A program made the position numbers and the translations under genes. From contig NZ_JRMH01000001.1 in the NCBI RefSeq assembly GCF_000803315.1, positions 2,294,001-2,358,000 of the forward strand: DNA of 64,000 nucleotides, given 5' to 3'. Of the stretch, positions 47,432 through 57,503 are shown in pieces; the first letter of the stretch is position 1, and each line of letters begins with the position of its first letter. The notes below the pieces were generated by a model. The model was given only the letters and a program-made list of their open reading frames with translations, made no database searches and was not told where the DNA came from. This DNA comes from Pectobacterium actinidiae (lineage in GTDB: Bacteria > Pseudomonadota > Gammaproteobacteria > Enterobacterales > Enterobacteriaceae).

Positions 47432-48655
47432 TTATGACGCAAACCAAGGCGCTATCGGATCCGGATAATTGAGCCACATCGCCAGCCCTTCTGCCATTTC
47501 TTTGTCCGTCAGCAGTGCGGCTTCCAGACGGGTTCGCAGTGCGTATTCATCCATATCGATACCGATAAACACCAGTTCCTGCCGCGCATCACCCACGCCA
47601 TCCACCCATATGGAACGAATGTAATCTAGCGATTCACTATCTGTCGGCCATCTTTCTTTTGGCGCGCTGACCCACCATGAACCAGCCAGCCCCTGACGCG
47701 CCACGCCGCCGGCCTGAGACCACGATCCGGCATATTCCGGACGGCTTGCCAACCAAAAATAGCCTTTAGATCTGACAACTCCGGTGAGCGAGTTTTCCAT
47801 GACCTGCGCGAAGCGGGCAGGATGAAACGGCCGACGCGCGCGGAAAACAAAGCTGGCGATGCCATATTCCTCCGTTTCAGGCGTATGCTCGCCGCGTAGC
47901 TCTTTCAACCATCCAGGGGCCTGCGCCGCTTTGTCGAAATCAAACAATCCCGTGTCGAGCACCTCGTTCAACGGCACAGCACCAAATTGCGCATGAAGTA
48001 TTTTTGCGCCCGGATTCAGTGAACGAACAATCGCAACCAACTTCTGCTGTTGTGCCGCATCAATAAGGTCGGTTTTGTTGAGGATAATGACATTGCAGAA
48101 TTCGATCTGGTCGATCAGCAAATCCACCACGCTGCGCTCGTCCCCCTCTCCTAACGATTCTCCGCGTGAATGGATGCTGTCCACCGACGTGTAATCTTTT
48201 AAGAAATTATATCCATCGATAACGGTCACCATCGTATCCAGCCGAGCCACTTCAGAAAGGCTTTGCCCATCGTCACCCGCAAACGTGAAGGTCTCCGCGA
48301 CCGGAAGAGGTTCCGCGATACCGGTTGATTCAATGACCAACTGATCAAAACGTCCTTCTTTCGCCAGCCGATTAACCTCGATCAGCAGGTCTTCACGCAG
48401 CGTGCAACAGATACAGCCGTTGCTCATCTCCACCAACTTTTCATCCGTCCGTGAAAGCTCAGCGCCGCCCTCCCTCACCAGTGCAGCATCAATATTCACT
48501 TCTGACATGTCGTTGACGATCACCGCGACGCGTCGGCCAGCGCGATTATTCAGAATATGGTTAAGTAACGTGGTCTTCCCCGCGCCGAGAAAGCCGGATA
48601 GTACGGTCACAGGTAATCTTGCATCTGTTTTCTGTCGAGCTACAACGTCCGCCAT
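47432..48655 (-). CDS. COG0523/CobW-like GTPase, probable zinc metallochaperone
   Basis: 407 residues. G1 is [18 protein letters not shown], the metal motif is [15 protein letters not shown] (CxCC), and NKTD is [13 protein letters not shown]. The C-terminal CobW_C domain follows. This is the COG0523 family that moves metals, often zinc, to client enzymes. A perfect 15-bp palindrome like a Zur box lies 127 bp upstream, which favours zinc over cobalt. It is the subfamily that includes YeiR and ZigA. The actual client is unknown. Confidence 0.88.
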   Translation of the reverse strand: MADVVARQKTDARLPVTVLSGFLGAGKTTLLNHILNNRAGRRVAVIVNDMSEVNIDAALVREGGAELSRTDEKLVEMSNGCICCTLREDLLIEVNRLAKEGRFDQLVIESTGIAEPLPVAETFTFAGDDGQSLSEVARLDTMVTVIDGYNFLKDYTSVDSIHSRGESLGEGDERSVVDLLIDQIEFCNVIILNKTDLIDAAQQQKLVAIVRSLNPGAKILHAQFGAVPLNEVLDTGLFDFDKAAQAPGWLKELRGEHTPETEEYGIASFVFRARRPFHPARFAQVMENSLTGVVRSKGYFWLASRPEYAGSWSQAGGVARQGLAGSWWVSAPKERWPTDSESLDYIRSIWVDGVGDARQELVFIGIDMDEYALRTRLEAALLTDKEMAEGLAMWLNYPDPIAPWFAS

Positions 48656-49056
48656 ATTTCACACTCTCTAATGATTCAAGGTCGTTTGCATTTTTACTTT
48701 TCCGCTTCAGGATGATTCATCACCACGAATGTTGAGCTTTTAAACCTTCGTCGCGATAATCTCCCTACGCACCAATTGTTATGTTATAATATAACAATTA
48801 AACCATGAAAAATCATTGAGCGTTTGGTTTTGTCTAATAATATTAAAGTCGGCGGGGTTACCCTGCCAGAGACCTTGCAGACAGCACACAACCCGCATCG
48901 CACCAGCGTTTTCTTTCTCCCGCCGTTCTAGCTTTCTCCAACTAGGCAAACGAGTTACTCAATTAGAATGTTAAGATAGGCGCAGCAAGCGTTTGCCGTA
49001 GAAAGAAATTTATACGGTTTGTTGTGAAAGCTAAGCCATTACTTAAGGAGCGAAAA
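48656..49056. promoter_or_regulatory. Divergent control region with Zur-like box
   Basis: 401 bp, no gene. A zinc-uptake-regulator-like box at 48782-48796 serves the COG0523 gene. The stretch 48840-49020 is GC-richer and holds the promoter of the gene at 49057; I see no further motif. Confidence 0.5.
48782..48796 (-). promoter_or_regulatory. Zur-like operator of the COG0523 gene
   Basis: TGTTATAATATAACA is a perfect 15-bp palindrome, and flanks extend it (TTGTTA...AATTAA). It is close to the enterobacterial Zur consensus GTTATANTATAAC. Zinc loss would relieve repression of the COG0523 gene. Confidence 0.75.
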
Positions 49057-49671
49057 ATGGCACGTGATTCAGCAAGTAAAATTCATCAAGCCGTCTCGCC
49101 ATTGCTTTCTCCGCACGATGTCACATGTCTTTTACAGCCCGTGGCACAGTGTATTTCGGATGAATACCCCTGGGTAAGTAATGATGAACAGGCGATCGAA
49201 AAGCATTTTAAAGGGATTTGCGCACAGGTCATGCGCGTGACCCACACCAAATCGAGGATAGAATGGAATCACTACGGCTCTGGGTATGCGTCTTTTGTCG
49301 ACGCCTGGTTTTATAAGAACATGCCGGATTTTAATGCCAAACGCCCGGTTCACTATGGTGAAGAGCACACCGGATTGACCGTTTTATTAAGCCGCCTGTC
49401 GCCCTATTTCGTTTTTATGGAGAGTGAGAAACACTGGCACGCTCAGGGCGGTTCTCAAGCACTTCCAGACATGGAGATGATCGATAGGTTGGAAACGCCA
49501 GCCGTTATTGAATTGAGCCAGCAGGTTCAATCAGCACTAGAGAAGTGTGGGCTTGTGCGCGCTTATAAGGAACAGTTGACATCGTTGCTACCCACCGGGA
49601 CTCGCGTGCCGACAGTGCTCACAGCTCGCGGCTTCACACAGTTCGATGCGCTGTTCCATTGGGAAGATTGA
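49057..49671 (+). CDS. Cytoplasmic protein of unknown function
   Basis: 204 residues from ATG 49057, with AAGGAG six bases upstream; an upstream GTG at 49024 is less likely. I do not recognise the family. There is no signal or membrane segment. Histidines and tryptophans are frequent in the middle (RIEWNHYGSGYASFVDAWFYKNMP, SEKHWHAQGG). It converges on the gene at 49676 with a 4-bp gap, so no terminator is visible between them. Confidence 0.72.
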   Translation: MARDSASKIHQAVSPLLSPHDVTCLLQPVAQCISDEYPWVSNDEQAIEKHFKGICAQVMRVTHTKSRIEWNHYGSGYASFVDAWFYKNMPDFNAKRPVHYGEEHTGLTVLLSRLSPYFVFMESEKHWHAQGGSQALPDMEMIDRLETPAVIELSQQVQSALEKCGLVRAYKEQLTSLLPTGTRVPTVLTARGFTQFDALFHWED

Positions 49672-49675
49672 GAGT

Positions 49676-50092
49676 TCAACCCAGTCGCAGCGCCCCCCAG
49701 CGCGGAAGTGTAGTAAACGGGATCTCGTATTCCGTAATACCGTTTTTTTCTGCACCAAAATACTGTTTCTCATAGACCAACTTATCGTCCTCGAAACGCA
49801 CGGGGACGATAAATCCTCCCGCAGCCTGAGAAACCTGACATTGCCGTTCTTCGAGCACATCAATACAGAGTAAAGCCGTTTGCGGGCCGTCGCGTTCCGC
49901 CGTAGAGAGCCACTCCTGCACGACCAAATAGCGAGAATCCGGCGACCACAGCATGTCTTTGCCGAAAACGCGCCCTTCCAGTGCTTTTCCATCGATGGAC
50001 AGCGAAAAATAAGGAGGACCGAACCGGATTTCACCAGCGTAAATCAGCATCGCAGTATGTTGTCGATCGAATGAAGGCAGTTTGTGCAGCAT
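49676..50092 (-). CDS. Hypothetical protein, possible TolB/WD-like beta protein
   Basis: 138 residues. Strand-rich, with the WD-like segment KDMLWSPDSRYLVVQEWLST, often seen in TolB-type beta-propeller blades, and GFIVPVRFEDDKLVYEKQYF near the C terminus. The function is unknown. A truncated, diverged copy of its C-terminal part lies at 47250-47412. The VOC-family gene is 17 bp upstream on the same strand. It could be an accessory or remnant of a larger protein; the low size suits a small orphan. Confidence 0.68.
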   Translation of the reverse strand: MLHKLPSFDRQHTAMLIYAGEIRFGPPYFSLSIDGKALEGRVFGKDMLWSPDSRYLVVQEWLSTAERDGPQTALLCIDVLEERQCQVSQAAGGFIVPVRFEDDKLVYEKQYFGAEKNGITEYEIPFTTLPRWGALRLG

Positions 50093-50109
50093 ACAAAGTG
50101 GTTCCCTAA

Positions 50110-50499
50110 TCAGTCTGACGTTATCTCAATCAGATTACCATCAGGGTCGCTGACGATCGCTTCATAAAATCCGTCCCCCGTCATTCGAGGCTGGGCAACC
50201 AGAATGCCGCGTTCCGCCGCTTTGCTGGCTAACGCTTCCACATCCGCCTTGCTCCCAACCGAAATCGCAACATGTGCCCAGCCGCAGCCTTCTTTATTGC
50301 TTAAGGCTTCCGCCAACACTGGTAGCGTCATCAGCTCAATGGAAGCCCCCTCGCCAAGTTGAACGAAGTGCGATTCAAAACCGGGACGATTCCGGCTCAC
50401 ATACTTTTCCCCCACCTGAGCGGAGAAAAATTCCTGCCAAAATGCTGCCTGAGCAGCCAGATCGGCCGTCCATAACGCCACGTGTGCCACTCTCATCAT
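50110..50499 (-). CDS. VOC-family (glyoxalase/bleomycin resistance-like) protein
   Basis: 129 residues, two-module VOC fold: MMRVAHVALWTADLAAQAAFWQEFF starts the first beta-alpha-beta module, and GWAHVAISVGSKADVEALASKAAERGI the second. The metal-ligand positions are His6 (VAHVAL), the Glu in GASIELMTL, His in GWAHVAI and the C-terminal Glu in GNLIEITSD, consistent with a metal-dependent enzyme. Substrate is unknown. It lies between the unknown gene and an IMPase-family gene. Confidence 0.85.
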   Translation of the reverse strand: MMRVAHVALWTADLAAQAAFWQEFFSAQVGEKYVSRNRPGFESHFVQLGEGASIELMTLPVLAEALSNKEGCGWAHVAISVGSKADVEALASKAAERGILVAQPRMTGDGFYEAIVSDPDGNLIEITSD

Positions 50500-50538
50500 G
50501 ATTCCTTTTCAGCTATCGTCTTTCACATTGTCAGAGGG

Positions 50539-51342
50539 TTATGCAGACCGCGTTCCGTTCAGAATGTCTAAAACCTGTTGGTGCAGATCCGGGCTACCGG
50601 TCGCGACCACCGTGCCGCCTGCTTCCACCCGCTGCCCGTTGAGGTCGGTAATGATGCCGCCCGCCTGCTCAATAATCGGGATCAGCGCAACAATGTCGTA
50701 AGGCTGCAATCCAAATTCCACGCAGATATCAATCTGGCCAGCCGCCAGCATCGCCATCGCATAACACTCGCCGCCGTAGCGCGTCATCAGCGTACTCTCG
50801 GTTAGAGCTGCGAAGCGAACTGCGGGATGCATACTCAGCGCTTCCGGGGCGGTAGTGTGAAGAATCGCCTGTTCGAGCGACACGCCTTTGCGCGTGCTTA
50901 AGCGCTTTTCTCCCTGCCGATCGCTATGCCAGGCCTGTGAACCATCGGCCCAGAAACGCTCTCCGGTAAACGCCTGACTCATCATCCCCATCACGGCGCG
51001 TTCATGGTGTAGCAGACCGATTAACGTTCCCCATACGGGTAAGCCACATAAGAAAGGCCGGGTGCCATCCACCGGATCCAAGACCCAGCGCACTGGGCCT
51101 TCCCCGCTCAGGCCAAATTCTTCCCCCATAATCGCGTGATCGGGGTAATGACGCGTGATGTGCTCGCGGATGACCCGCTCCGCCTCTCGGTCAGCTTCCG
51201 TGACCGGATCAAAGCGAAAGCCTTCTTTCGGCTTCGTCTCTATTTGGTTTGCACTAAGGGAACGAAAACGCGGTAACGTTTCCTGACTGGCCAACGTGGC
51301 GAGTTCGTGAAAAAAAGCAATATCGGGAAGCGACTGACTCAT
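50539..51342 (-). CDS. Inositol monophosphatase-family phosphatase (histidinol-phosphatase-like)
   Basis: 267 residues. The metal motifs are MGEEFG (motif 1, about residue 71), VLDPVDGTRPFLCGLPVWGTLIGL (motif 2, DPxDGT), and the C-terminal variant QPYDIVALIPIIEQAGGIITD in place of WDxAA. The residues PVDGTRPF and the YDIVAL version are typical of the HisN-type subgroup. It removes phosphate from histidinol phosphate or a sugar phosphate. A histidine role is possible but not shown by context. Confidence 0.84.
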   Translation of the reverse strand: MSQSLPDIAFFHELATLASQETLPRFRSLSANQIETKPKEGFRFDPVTEADREAERVIREHITRHYPDHAIMGEEFGLSGEGPVRWVLDPVDGTRPFLCGLPVWGTLIGLLHHERAVMGMMSQAFTGERFWADGSQAWHSDRQGEKRLSTRKGVSLEQAILHTTAPEALSMHPAVRFAALTESTLMTRYGGECYAMAMLAAGQIDICVEFGLQPYDIVALIPIIEQAGGIITDLNGQRVEAGGTVVATGSPDLHQQVLDILNGTRSA

Positions 51343-51499
51343 GATGTTTTACCTTCCTATCGTGTTGGCATGACGTCGTCATTAAGCATAGGGGGATGCA
51401 CCGTAATGCTCACCAATGCTCGATTAAGTGCAATTTAATTGCTCGATTATGCACAAACAAGCCAAAACCACAATTCACGTTCTTCGTATTGTTGGAAAA

Positions 51500-51533
51500 A
51501 AATAGCCCCCAAACGTCTCCGTCAGGGGGCTAG
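51500..51533 (-). terminator. Terminator of ascFB
   Basis: TAGCCCCC pairs with GGGGGCTA. On the minus strand it is followed by TTTTTTT. It lies 30 bp past the ascB stop. Confidence 0.88.
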
Positions 51534-51563
51534 AGCAGAAATAGCTGAGCAACCTTATTGCCT

Positions 51564-53012
<1,449 letters not shown>

Positions 53013-53028
53013 CTAATTAGTGCTTCAT

Positions 53029-54489
53029 TTAATTCGTGTTCGCTGCGTGCTGCGGCACGGAAATCTCATCGCTCTGTACGCGTTTCTCTTCCGGTTGGTC
53101 TTCTACCGGGATGTCTTCAAAACCCAGCAGCAAGGTGACGAAGAAGGAAATCACGACGGACAGAATCATGACGCCAAATACCCAGGCAATACTCATCGGA
53201 TTGGTTGGATCGAAGAACTGCACGCTGGTAAACAGCCCCGGCGAGGCCATTGAATGGCTTGCCAGACCGCCGATACCCGCAACGGCACCACAGATAAAAC
53301 CGGTAATTAAACAGGCGATCAGCGGGCGCTTCAGACGCAACGCCACACCGTACAGCGCAGGTTCAGAGATCCCAGCAACAATAGCCGATGCCGCCGCAGC
53401 CAGCGCCGTCTGGCGCAGCTCCGGGTTTTTGGTGCGCCAGGCAACCGCCAGTGAAGAGCCACCCAGCGACAGGTTCGCACCGATTTCAGACGGCATCACC
53501 ATGCCTTCTTTTCCCGTCTCGGCGATGGTTTGAATAATAGTCGGCGTAAACACACGGTGCATACCGGTCATCACCAGCAGCGGCCAGATAGCGCCCATGA
53601 TGGCAACGGACAGCCAGCCCAGATAATCATGCACGGTGTACACCACCGCAGAAATGCCGCTACCGATCCAGATCCCAATCGGGCCGATCAGCATGATGGC
53701 AATCGGGGACGCAATCAGCACGATTAACATCGGCTTCAGGAAGTTTTTGGTCACCGCTGGCGTAATGCGGTCTACCCATTTTTCAATATAAGACAGAATC
53801 CAGGTCATACACAGCGCCGGAATGACGGTGTAGGTATACTTCACCGCCGTGACGGTCAGCCCCATAAACACCACCTGCTGACCCTGCGCCGCTTTTGCCA
53901 TCAGATCGATAAACGTCGGATGAACCAGCACCCCAGCGATAGCAATCGCCAGTGACATATTGGTTTTGAATTTTACTGCCGCAGATGCTGCCACCATGAT
54001 CGGCAGGAAGAAGAATGCGCCGTCACCAATCACATTCAGGATCGTTATCGTCGATGCCCCCTTTTCAAACAGCCCGGTCATGTCGAGGATCATGGCGAGC
54101 AGTTTCACCATCGAGCCGCCGATAATCGCTGGAATGAGCGGTGACATCGTGCCAATCAGCGCATCCAGAATCCCCGCGCCGATGCGTCGCAGCGTAATTT
54201 TATTGTTCACCGGTACGGCTTTTTCAGCCTCCGCGCCTTCCGGCAGCAGTTTCACCACTTCCGCGTAGGCCTGAGAAACGGTGTTGCCAATGATGACCTG
54301 ACACTGGTTATCATTTTTCACGACGCCCAACACGCCGCTTATCGCCTTCAATTCGGCCACATTCGCCGCATCATTATCTTTCAGCACAAAGCGCAGACGA
54401 GTCATACAGTGCGTCACGGCAGCGATGTTATCAGCACCACCGATGGCATCGACGATCGAACGGGATACAGCCGCATAATTCTTTGACAT
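53029..54489 (-). CDS. ascF: Beta-glucoside PTS permease, EIIBC
   Basis: 486 residues. The N-terminal EIIB domain has VTHCMTRLRF with the phosphorylated cysteine; the rest is the EIIC membrane domain with about ten helices (including VLVHPTFIDLMAKAAQG and GMHRVFTPTIIQTIAETGKEGMVMPSEIGANLSLGG). No EIIA domain is present, so EIIA from glucose PTS is needed, as for E. coli AscF, which it matches closely in order. It imports and phosphorylates aryl-beta-glucosides. First gene of ascFB, divergent from ascG. Confidence 0.95.
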   Translation of the reverse strand: MSKNYAAVSRSIVDAIGGADNIAAVTHCMTRLRFVLKDNDAANVAELKAISGVLGVVKNDNQCQVIIGNTVSQAYAEVVKLLPEGAEAEKAVPVNNKITLRRIGAGILDALIGTMSPLIPAIIGGSMVKLLAMILDMTGLFEKGASTITILNVIGDGAFFFLPIMVAASAAVKFKTNMSLAIAIAGVLVHPTFIDLMAKAAQGQQVVFMGLTVTAVKYTYTVIPALCMTWILSYIEKWVDRITPAVTKNFLKPMLIVLIASPIAIMLIGPIGIWIGSGISAVVYTVHDYLGWLSVAIMGAIWPLLVMTGMHRVFTPTIIQTIAETGKEGMVMPSEIGANLSLGGSSLAVAWRTKNPELRQTALAAAASAIVAGISEPALYGVALRLKRPLIACLITGFICGAVAGIGGLASHSMASPGLFTSVQFFDPTNPMSIAWVFGVMILSVVISFFVTLLLGFEDIPVEDQPEEKRVQSDEISVPQHAANTN

Positions 54490-54878
54490 GGATAAACAAT
54501 CTCTCGTAATCGTGCACGCGACACCAAACTCAACACACCGCTCAGCGCGTCTAAAGCGGCAATATCACTTGGTCTACGCACATTTATTATTCAATTTCAT
54601 ACCGTTATGAAAGTATTCATGCCGGTATCCTTGCTCCATGCAACGTGATGAAACGCCGATGGGTAACCGGTTCCACATGATAGTGTTTATATGTTGATTA
54701 GATTTCAATAGAGTAATTTATAATATTTTACTTATGTGATGACGATCGCCATGGAAATGTAATTCTTACCTCGATCGCACCCGCACTCATCCCCTTGCGA
54801 TCAACGCGCAGGCACTTGACGTATGAGCGATATAAAGTGTGTAAAATGATGGGAGTATTCAACGTCTCAGGATGTCTC
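54490..54878. promoter_or_regulatory. Divergent control region, ascF and ascG
   Basis: 389 bp. It holds a LacI/GalR-type operator (54661-54676). An open frame on the minus strand (54728-54952) overlaps ascG and is judged a shadow. No strong -10/-35 pair could be fixed; TTGACG (54816) and TAAAAT (54842) are 20 bp apart, too far. Confidence 0.45.
54661..54676. promoter_or_regulatory. Candidate AscG operator
   Basis: GGGTAACCGGTTCCAC has the core AACCGGTT, the central palindrome typical for GalR/LacI-family repressors. It stands 172 bp upstream of ascF, so looping or a distant promoter would be needed; inference only. Confidence 0.5.
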
Positions 54879-55904
54879 ATGTCGACAATGCAGGAAGTGG
54901 CGAAGAAAGCAGGCGTATCAAAAGCAACGGTGTCGCGCGTGCTATCGGGCAAAGGCTATACCAGTGAAGAAACCAAAGCACTGGTCTATCAGGCCATTGA
55001 GGAGACGGGATATCGGCCCAATTTACTGGCGCGGAATCTGGCGACCAGCAAATCAGCCTGTATTGGTTTGGTGGTGACCAACACGCTCTACAACGGCAGC
55101 TATTTTAACGAACTGCTGTCACAGGCCGCTAAGAAGCTGGAAGACAACGGGCGTCAGTTGATTCTGGTCGATGGCAAACACAGCGCCGATGAAGAAAGAG
55201 CCGCGATTCAATTCCTGCTGGGGTTGCGCTGCGATGCAATCATCATCTATCCCCGTTTTCTCAACGTAGATGAGATGGACGACATCATCGAGAAGCACAA
55301 GCAGCCGATCATGGTGGTCAACCGTAAACTGCGGAAACATCAGAGCCACTGCATCTGCTGCGATCATAAGGGTTCCAGCTATAACGCTACGCAGCATCTG
55401 ATCGCGCGCGGTCACAGAGATATCGCTTTTATCACCGGCTCACTGGATTCGCCGACGGCTATCGAACGCCTTTCCGGCTATAAAGATGCCCTGACGGCGG
55501 CCAATATCGCGATACGGGATGAACTGATTGTGAGAGGAAAATGGACGCCGCACAGCGGATCGCTCGCGATTACTGCCCTACGCGATAGCCGGGTATCGTT
55601 TAGCGCCGTTGTCGCCAGCAATGACGAGATGGCGATTGGCGCGATAAAAGCACTGGATGAGGCTGGCGTTGCCGTGCCGCGCGACGTTTCTGTCGTCGGA
55701 TTCGACGATATTCCCACCGCCCCGTTTTTGAAGCCGTCGCTCTCCAGCGTCAAAGATCCGGTGAGCGATATGATCAACGAAGTGATTAACCGCCTGATCG
55801 CGATGCTGGACGGCGGCTATTTCTCGAAAGAAAATCTGTTCTTGTCAGAATTACAGGTCAGAGATTCCATTCAGAACGGGCCGTACGGTAATCCGTCCGT
55901 TTGA
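54879..55904 (+). CDS. ascG: LacI-family repressor of the asc operon
   Basis: 341 residues from ATG 54879 with AGGA upstream. The helix-turn-helix MQEVAKKAGVSKATVSRVLSGKGYTSEETK fills residues 4-33, with hinge helix YRPNLLARNLATSKS. The periplasmic-binding-protein-like effector domain includes SNDEMAIGAIKALDEAGVAVPRDVSVVGFDDI. It is divergent from ascF, as in E. coli, where it is inactivated by beta-glucosides such as salicin. The sequence matches AscG well. Confidence 0.93.
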   Translation: MSTMQEVAKKAGVSKATVSRVLSGKGYTSEETKALVYQAIEETGYRPNLLARNLATSKSACIGLVVTNTLYNGSYFNELLSQAAKKLEDNGRQLILVDGKHSADEERAAIQFLLGLRCDAIIIYPRFLNVDEMDDIIEKHKQPIMVVNRKLRKHQSHCICCDHKGSSYNATQHLIARGHRDIAFITGSLDSPTAIERLSGYKDALTAANIAIRDELIVRGKWTPHSGSLAITALRDSRVSFSAVVASNDEMAIGAIKALDEAGVAVPRDVSVVGFDDIPTAPFLKPSLSSVKDPVSDMINEVINRLIAMLDGGYFSKENLFLSELQVRDSIQNGPYGNPSV

Positions 55905-56119
55905 GCGTCATCAAACCTGACAGGCTGCATTGCGCGAAGAGCAGACATGGCTTATGCAGAACACATTAATAGACCCCAATAAAATCATCCTAATGTGTGA
56001 TCATTTTCATACTCGCCCCCGTATATGTTAAATTATGTAACAATACTCAGCGTTGTGGCCAGGCTCCCATACTTCTGATGTAGATGGTGAATATTGAAAT
56101 CAATGTTAAAGGAAAGAAG

Positions 56120-56734
56120 ATGAATAAAAATTTATTCGCATTGGCTCCTGCGATCTTTATGGCACTGCCCTATCTTGTTCCCCCTGCCTATTCAGCACCC
56201 GCCGTTCGTTCGGTTGATGTAACATCTTTCGATGTCGGCGGCGTAAAGACTGGCATGAGTGTTGAAGAAGCTCGCGCGGCAATGCAAAAAAATTTTGGTG
56301 TTTCAGCGGATAAAATAAGAGCCTCTAAGTCCATGAAAAGTCAGTACGCTACCCTTATTTATGGTAGCCCGCAGATTCAGGACCTTGTATATGAAAATAA
56401 TGGCACCCGTATGCAGGTGAGTTTTGAACCACGTGTTCCCCTCAACCAATCTAACTCCATGGCGGCGTCCTTAATTACCTATGAGATCCCGTGGACGAAA
56501 GAAAATGAAACTGCAATGAAAGAAGCCGCAATCGCAAAATATGGACCGATTTCAAGTGGTGGAATGAATCCAATATGGTGTAAAAAACCGTTGCCTACGT
56601 CAGGTATGGGGTGTGAACCCGATACAGCCCAGCTGACTGTTGGCAGTACAACTGTGAGATTGTTTGATCCCGCCTGGCAAAACGCTACGAGCAAATATAT
56701 GGATCAGCAAAAGGCGACTAAACCACAGTTTTAG
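56120..56734 (+). CDS. Exported protein of unknown function
   Basis: 204 residues from ATG 56120, with AAGGA six bases upstream. The signal peptide is KNLFALAPAIFMALPYLVPPAYSAP. The mature part starts with VDVTSFDVGGVKTGMSVEEARAAMQKNFGV, which resembles the short helix-loop unit of SmpA/BamE-like domains (GxxxxxVxxxxG), but the family is not certain. Two cysteines, PIWCKKP and GMGCEPD, could pair. Monocistronic, with a terminator after it. Function is unknown. Confidence 0.7.
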   Translation: MNKNLFALAPAIFMALPYLVPPAYSAPAVRSVDVTSFDVGGVKTGMSVEEARAAMQKNFGVSADKIRASKSMKSQYATLIYGSPQIQDLVYENNGTRMQVSFEPRVPLNQSNSMAASLITYEIPWTKENETAMKEAAIAKYGPISSGGMNPIWCKKPLPTSGMGCEPDTAQLTVGSTTVRLFDPAWQNATSKYMDQQKATKPQF

Positions 56735-57133
56735 CTTAGACAATGAATTTCATCTCCCTTGCATTGCAACTGGCGAGGGAATGGAGATGAGGTACCAGAA
56801 GTAAGTCTTACCTCTCAGGAGTGTGGTTAGCCTTCCACACTCCTTTAAAGTTAATGGACATATTGTAAATATTTACAGCGTCCATCGATGGCATAGCGCT
56901 ACCGTTCCCCCTCCGTCAGATAAACGATATTTTCCATCCCGAAACGAAAAGCGACGAAGTTTAGGAAGCCGACACGTTAAAAAATACGCGATTAGACCTA
57001 CGTAATGACTACTTAGAGGATGCTTTTTGAAGAGGGTTTGATGCAAATAGAGTGAGAAAAAAGAAGGCAACCTACGCACTGAAAACGATCGTTTACAGTA
57101 CGTGATTGCCCATTTTATCCGCTTGATACCATC
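56735..57133. other. Intergenic region after the exported-protein gene
   Basis: 399 bp with two stem-loops (near 56751-56790 and 56817-56846). An open plus-strand frame at 56823-57005 lacks a ribosome binding site and a family and is rejected. Nothing else was recognised. Confidence 0.35.
56817..56848 (+). terminator. Hairpin, candidate terminator of the gene at 56120
   Basis: AGGAGTGTGG and CCACACTCCT pair over 10 bp around an 8-nt loop and are followed by TTTAAAG. It lies 82 bp beyond the stop. Confidence 0.7.
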
Positions 57134-57361
57134 TTAAACGTAAACATTAAGCTGGTTATTTGCCGTTGGGCGATTAACCCCATCGGCTATGGGTGTCTTA
57201 AAGACCGATGCGTTATTGTCGTACGTCGTCCGGGTTCGGCTAGACGCATCCTGATTAGGGTAACCAGACAGTTGCGACGAGCGGGAGATACCCTGAACAT
57301 GATCGGGTTTGTCAGGCATTGAGCTATATGACACTGGATAGACTAGGTTGAGACCAATCAT
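57134..57361 (-). CDS. Small unknown protein, polar, possibly secreted
   Basis: 75 residues. GGGGGAAGA lies directly ahead of the ATG on the minus strand, which supports a real gene. The peptide, beginning MIGLNLVYPVSYSSMPDKPD, is rich in Ser, Asn, Asp, Pro and Thr, with no Cys, no signal peptide and no membrane segment. Such low-complexity polar chains are common in N-terminal secretion signals or disordered effectors, but no family is recognised. No hrp box was found upstream. Convergent context is absent; it stands alone. Confidence 0.45.
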   Translation of the reverse strand: MIGLNLVYPVSYSSMPDKPDHVQGISRSSQLSGYPNQDASSRTRTTYDNNASVFKTPIADGVNRPTANNQLNVYV

Positions 57362-57503
57362 TTTTCTTCCCCCTATTCATCTTCTCTGTCAGTAAAACTT
57401 ACCTTGCTTATTACTGAGTATAGAACAGTCAAACAGGGGGAATATGTAAGGTTTTGTCTGAAAAAACACCGCTAGCGCGGCTCTGACATTTTTTGACCAT
57501 TGC

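Noticed and set aside
56823..57005. 60-residue plus-strand frame after the exported-protein gene
   Set aside because: It overlaps a terminator-like hairpin and has no ribosome binding site.
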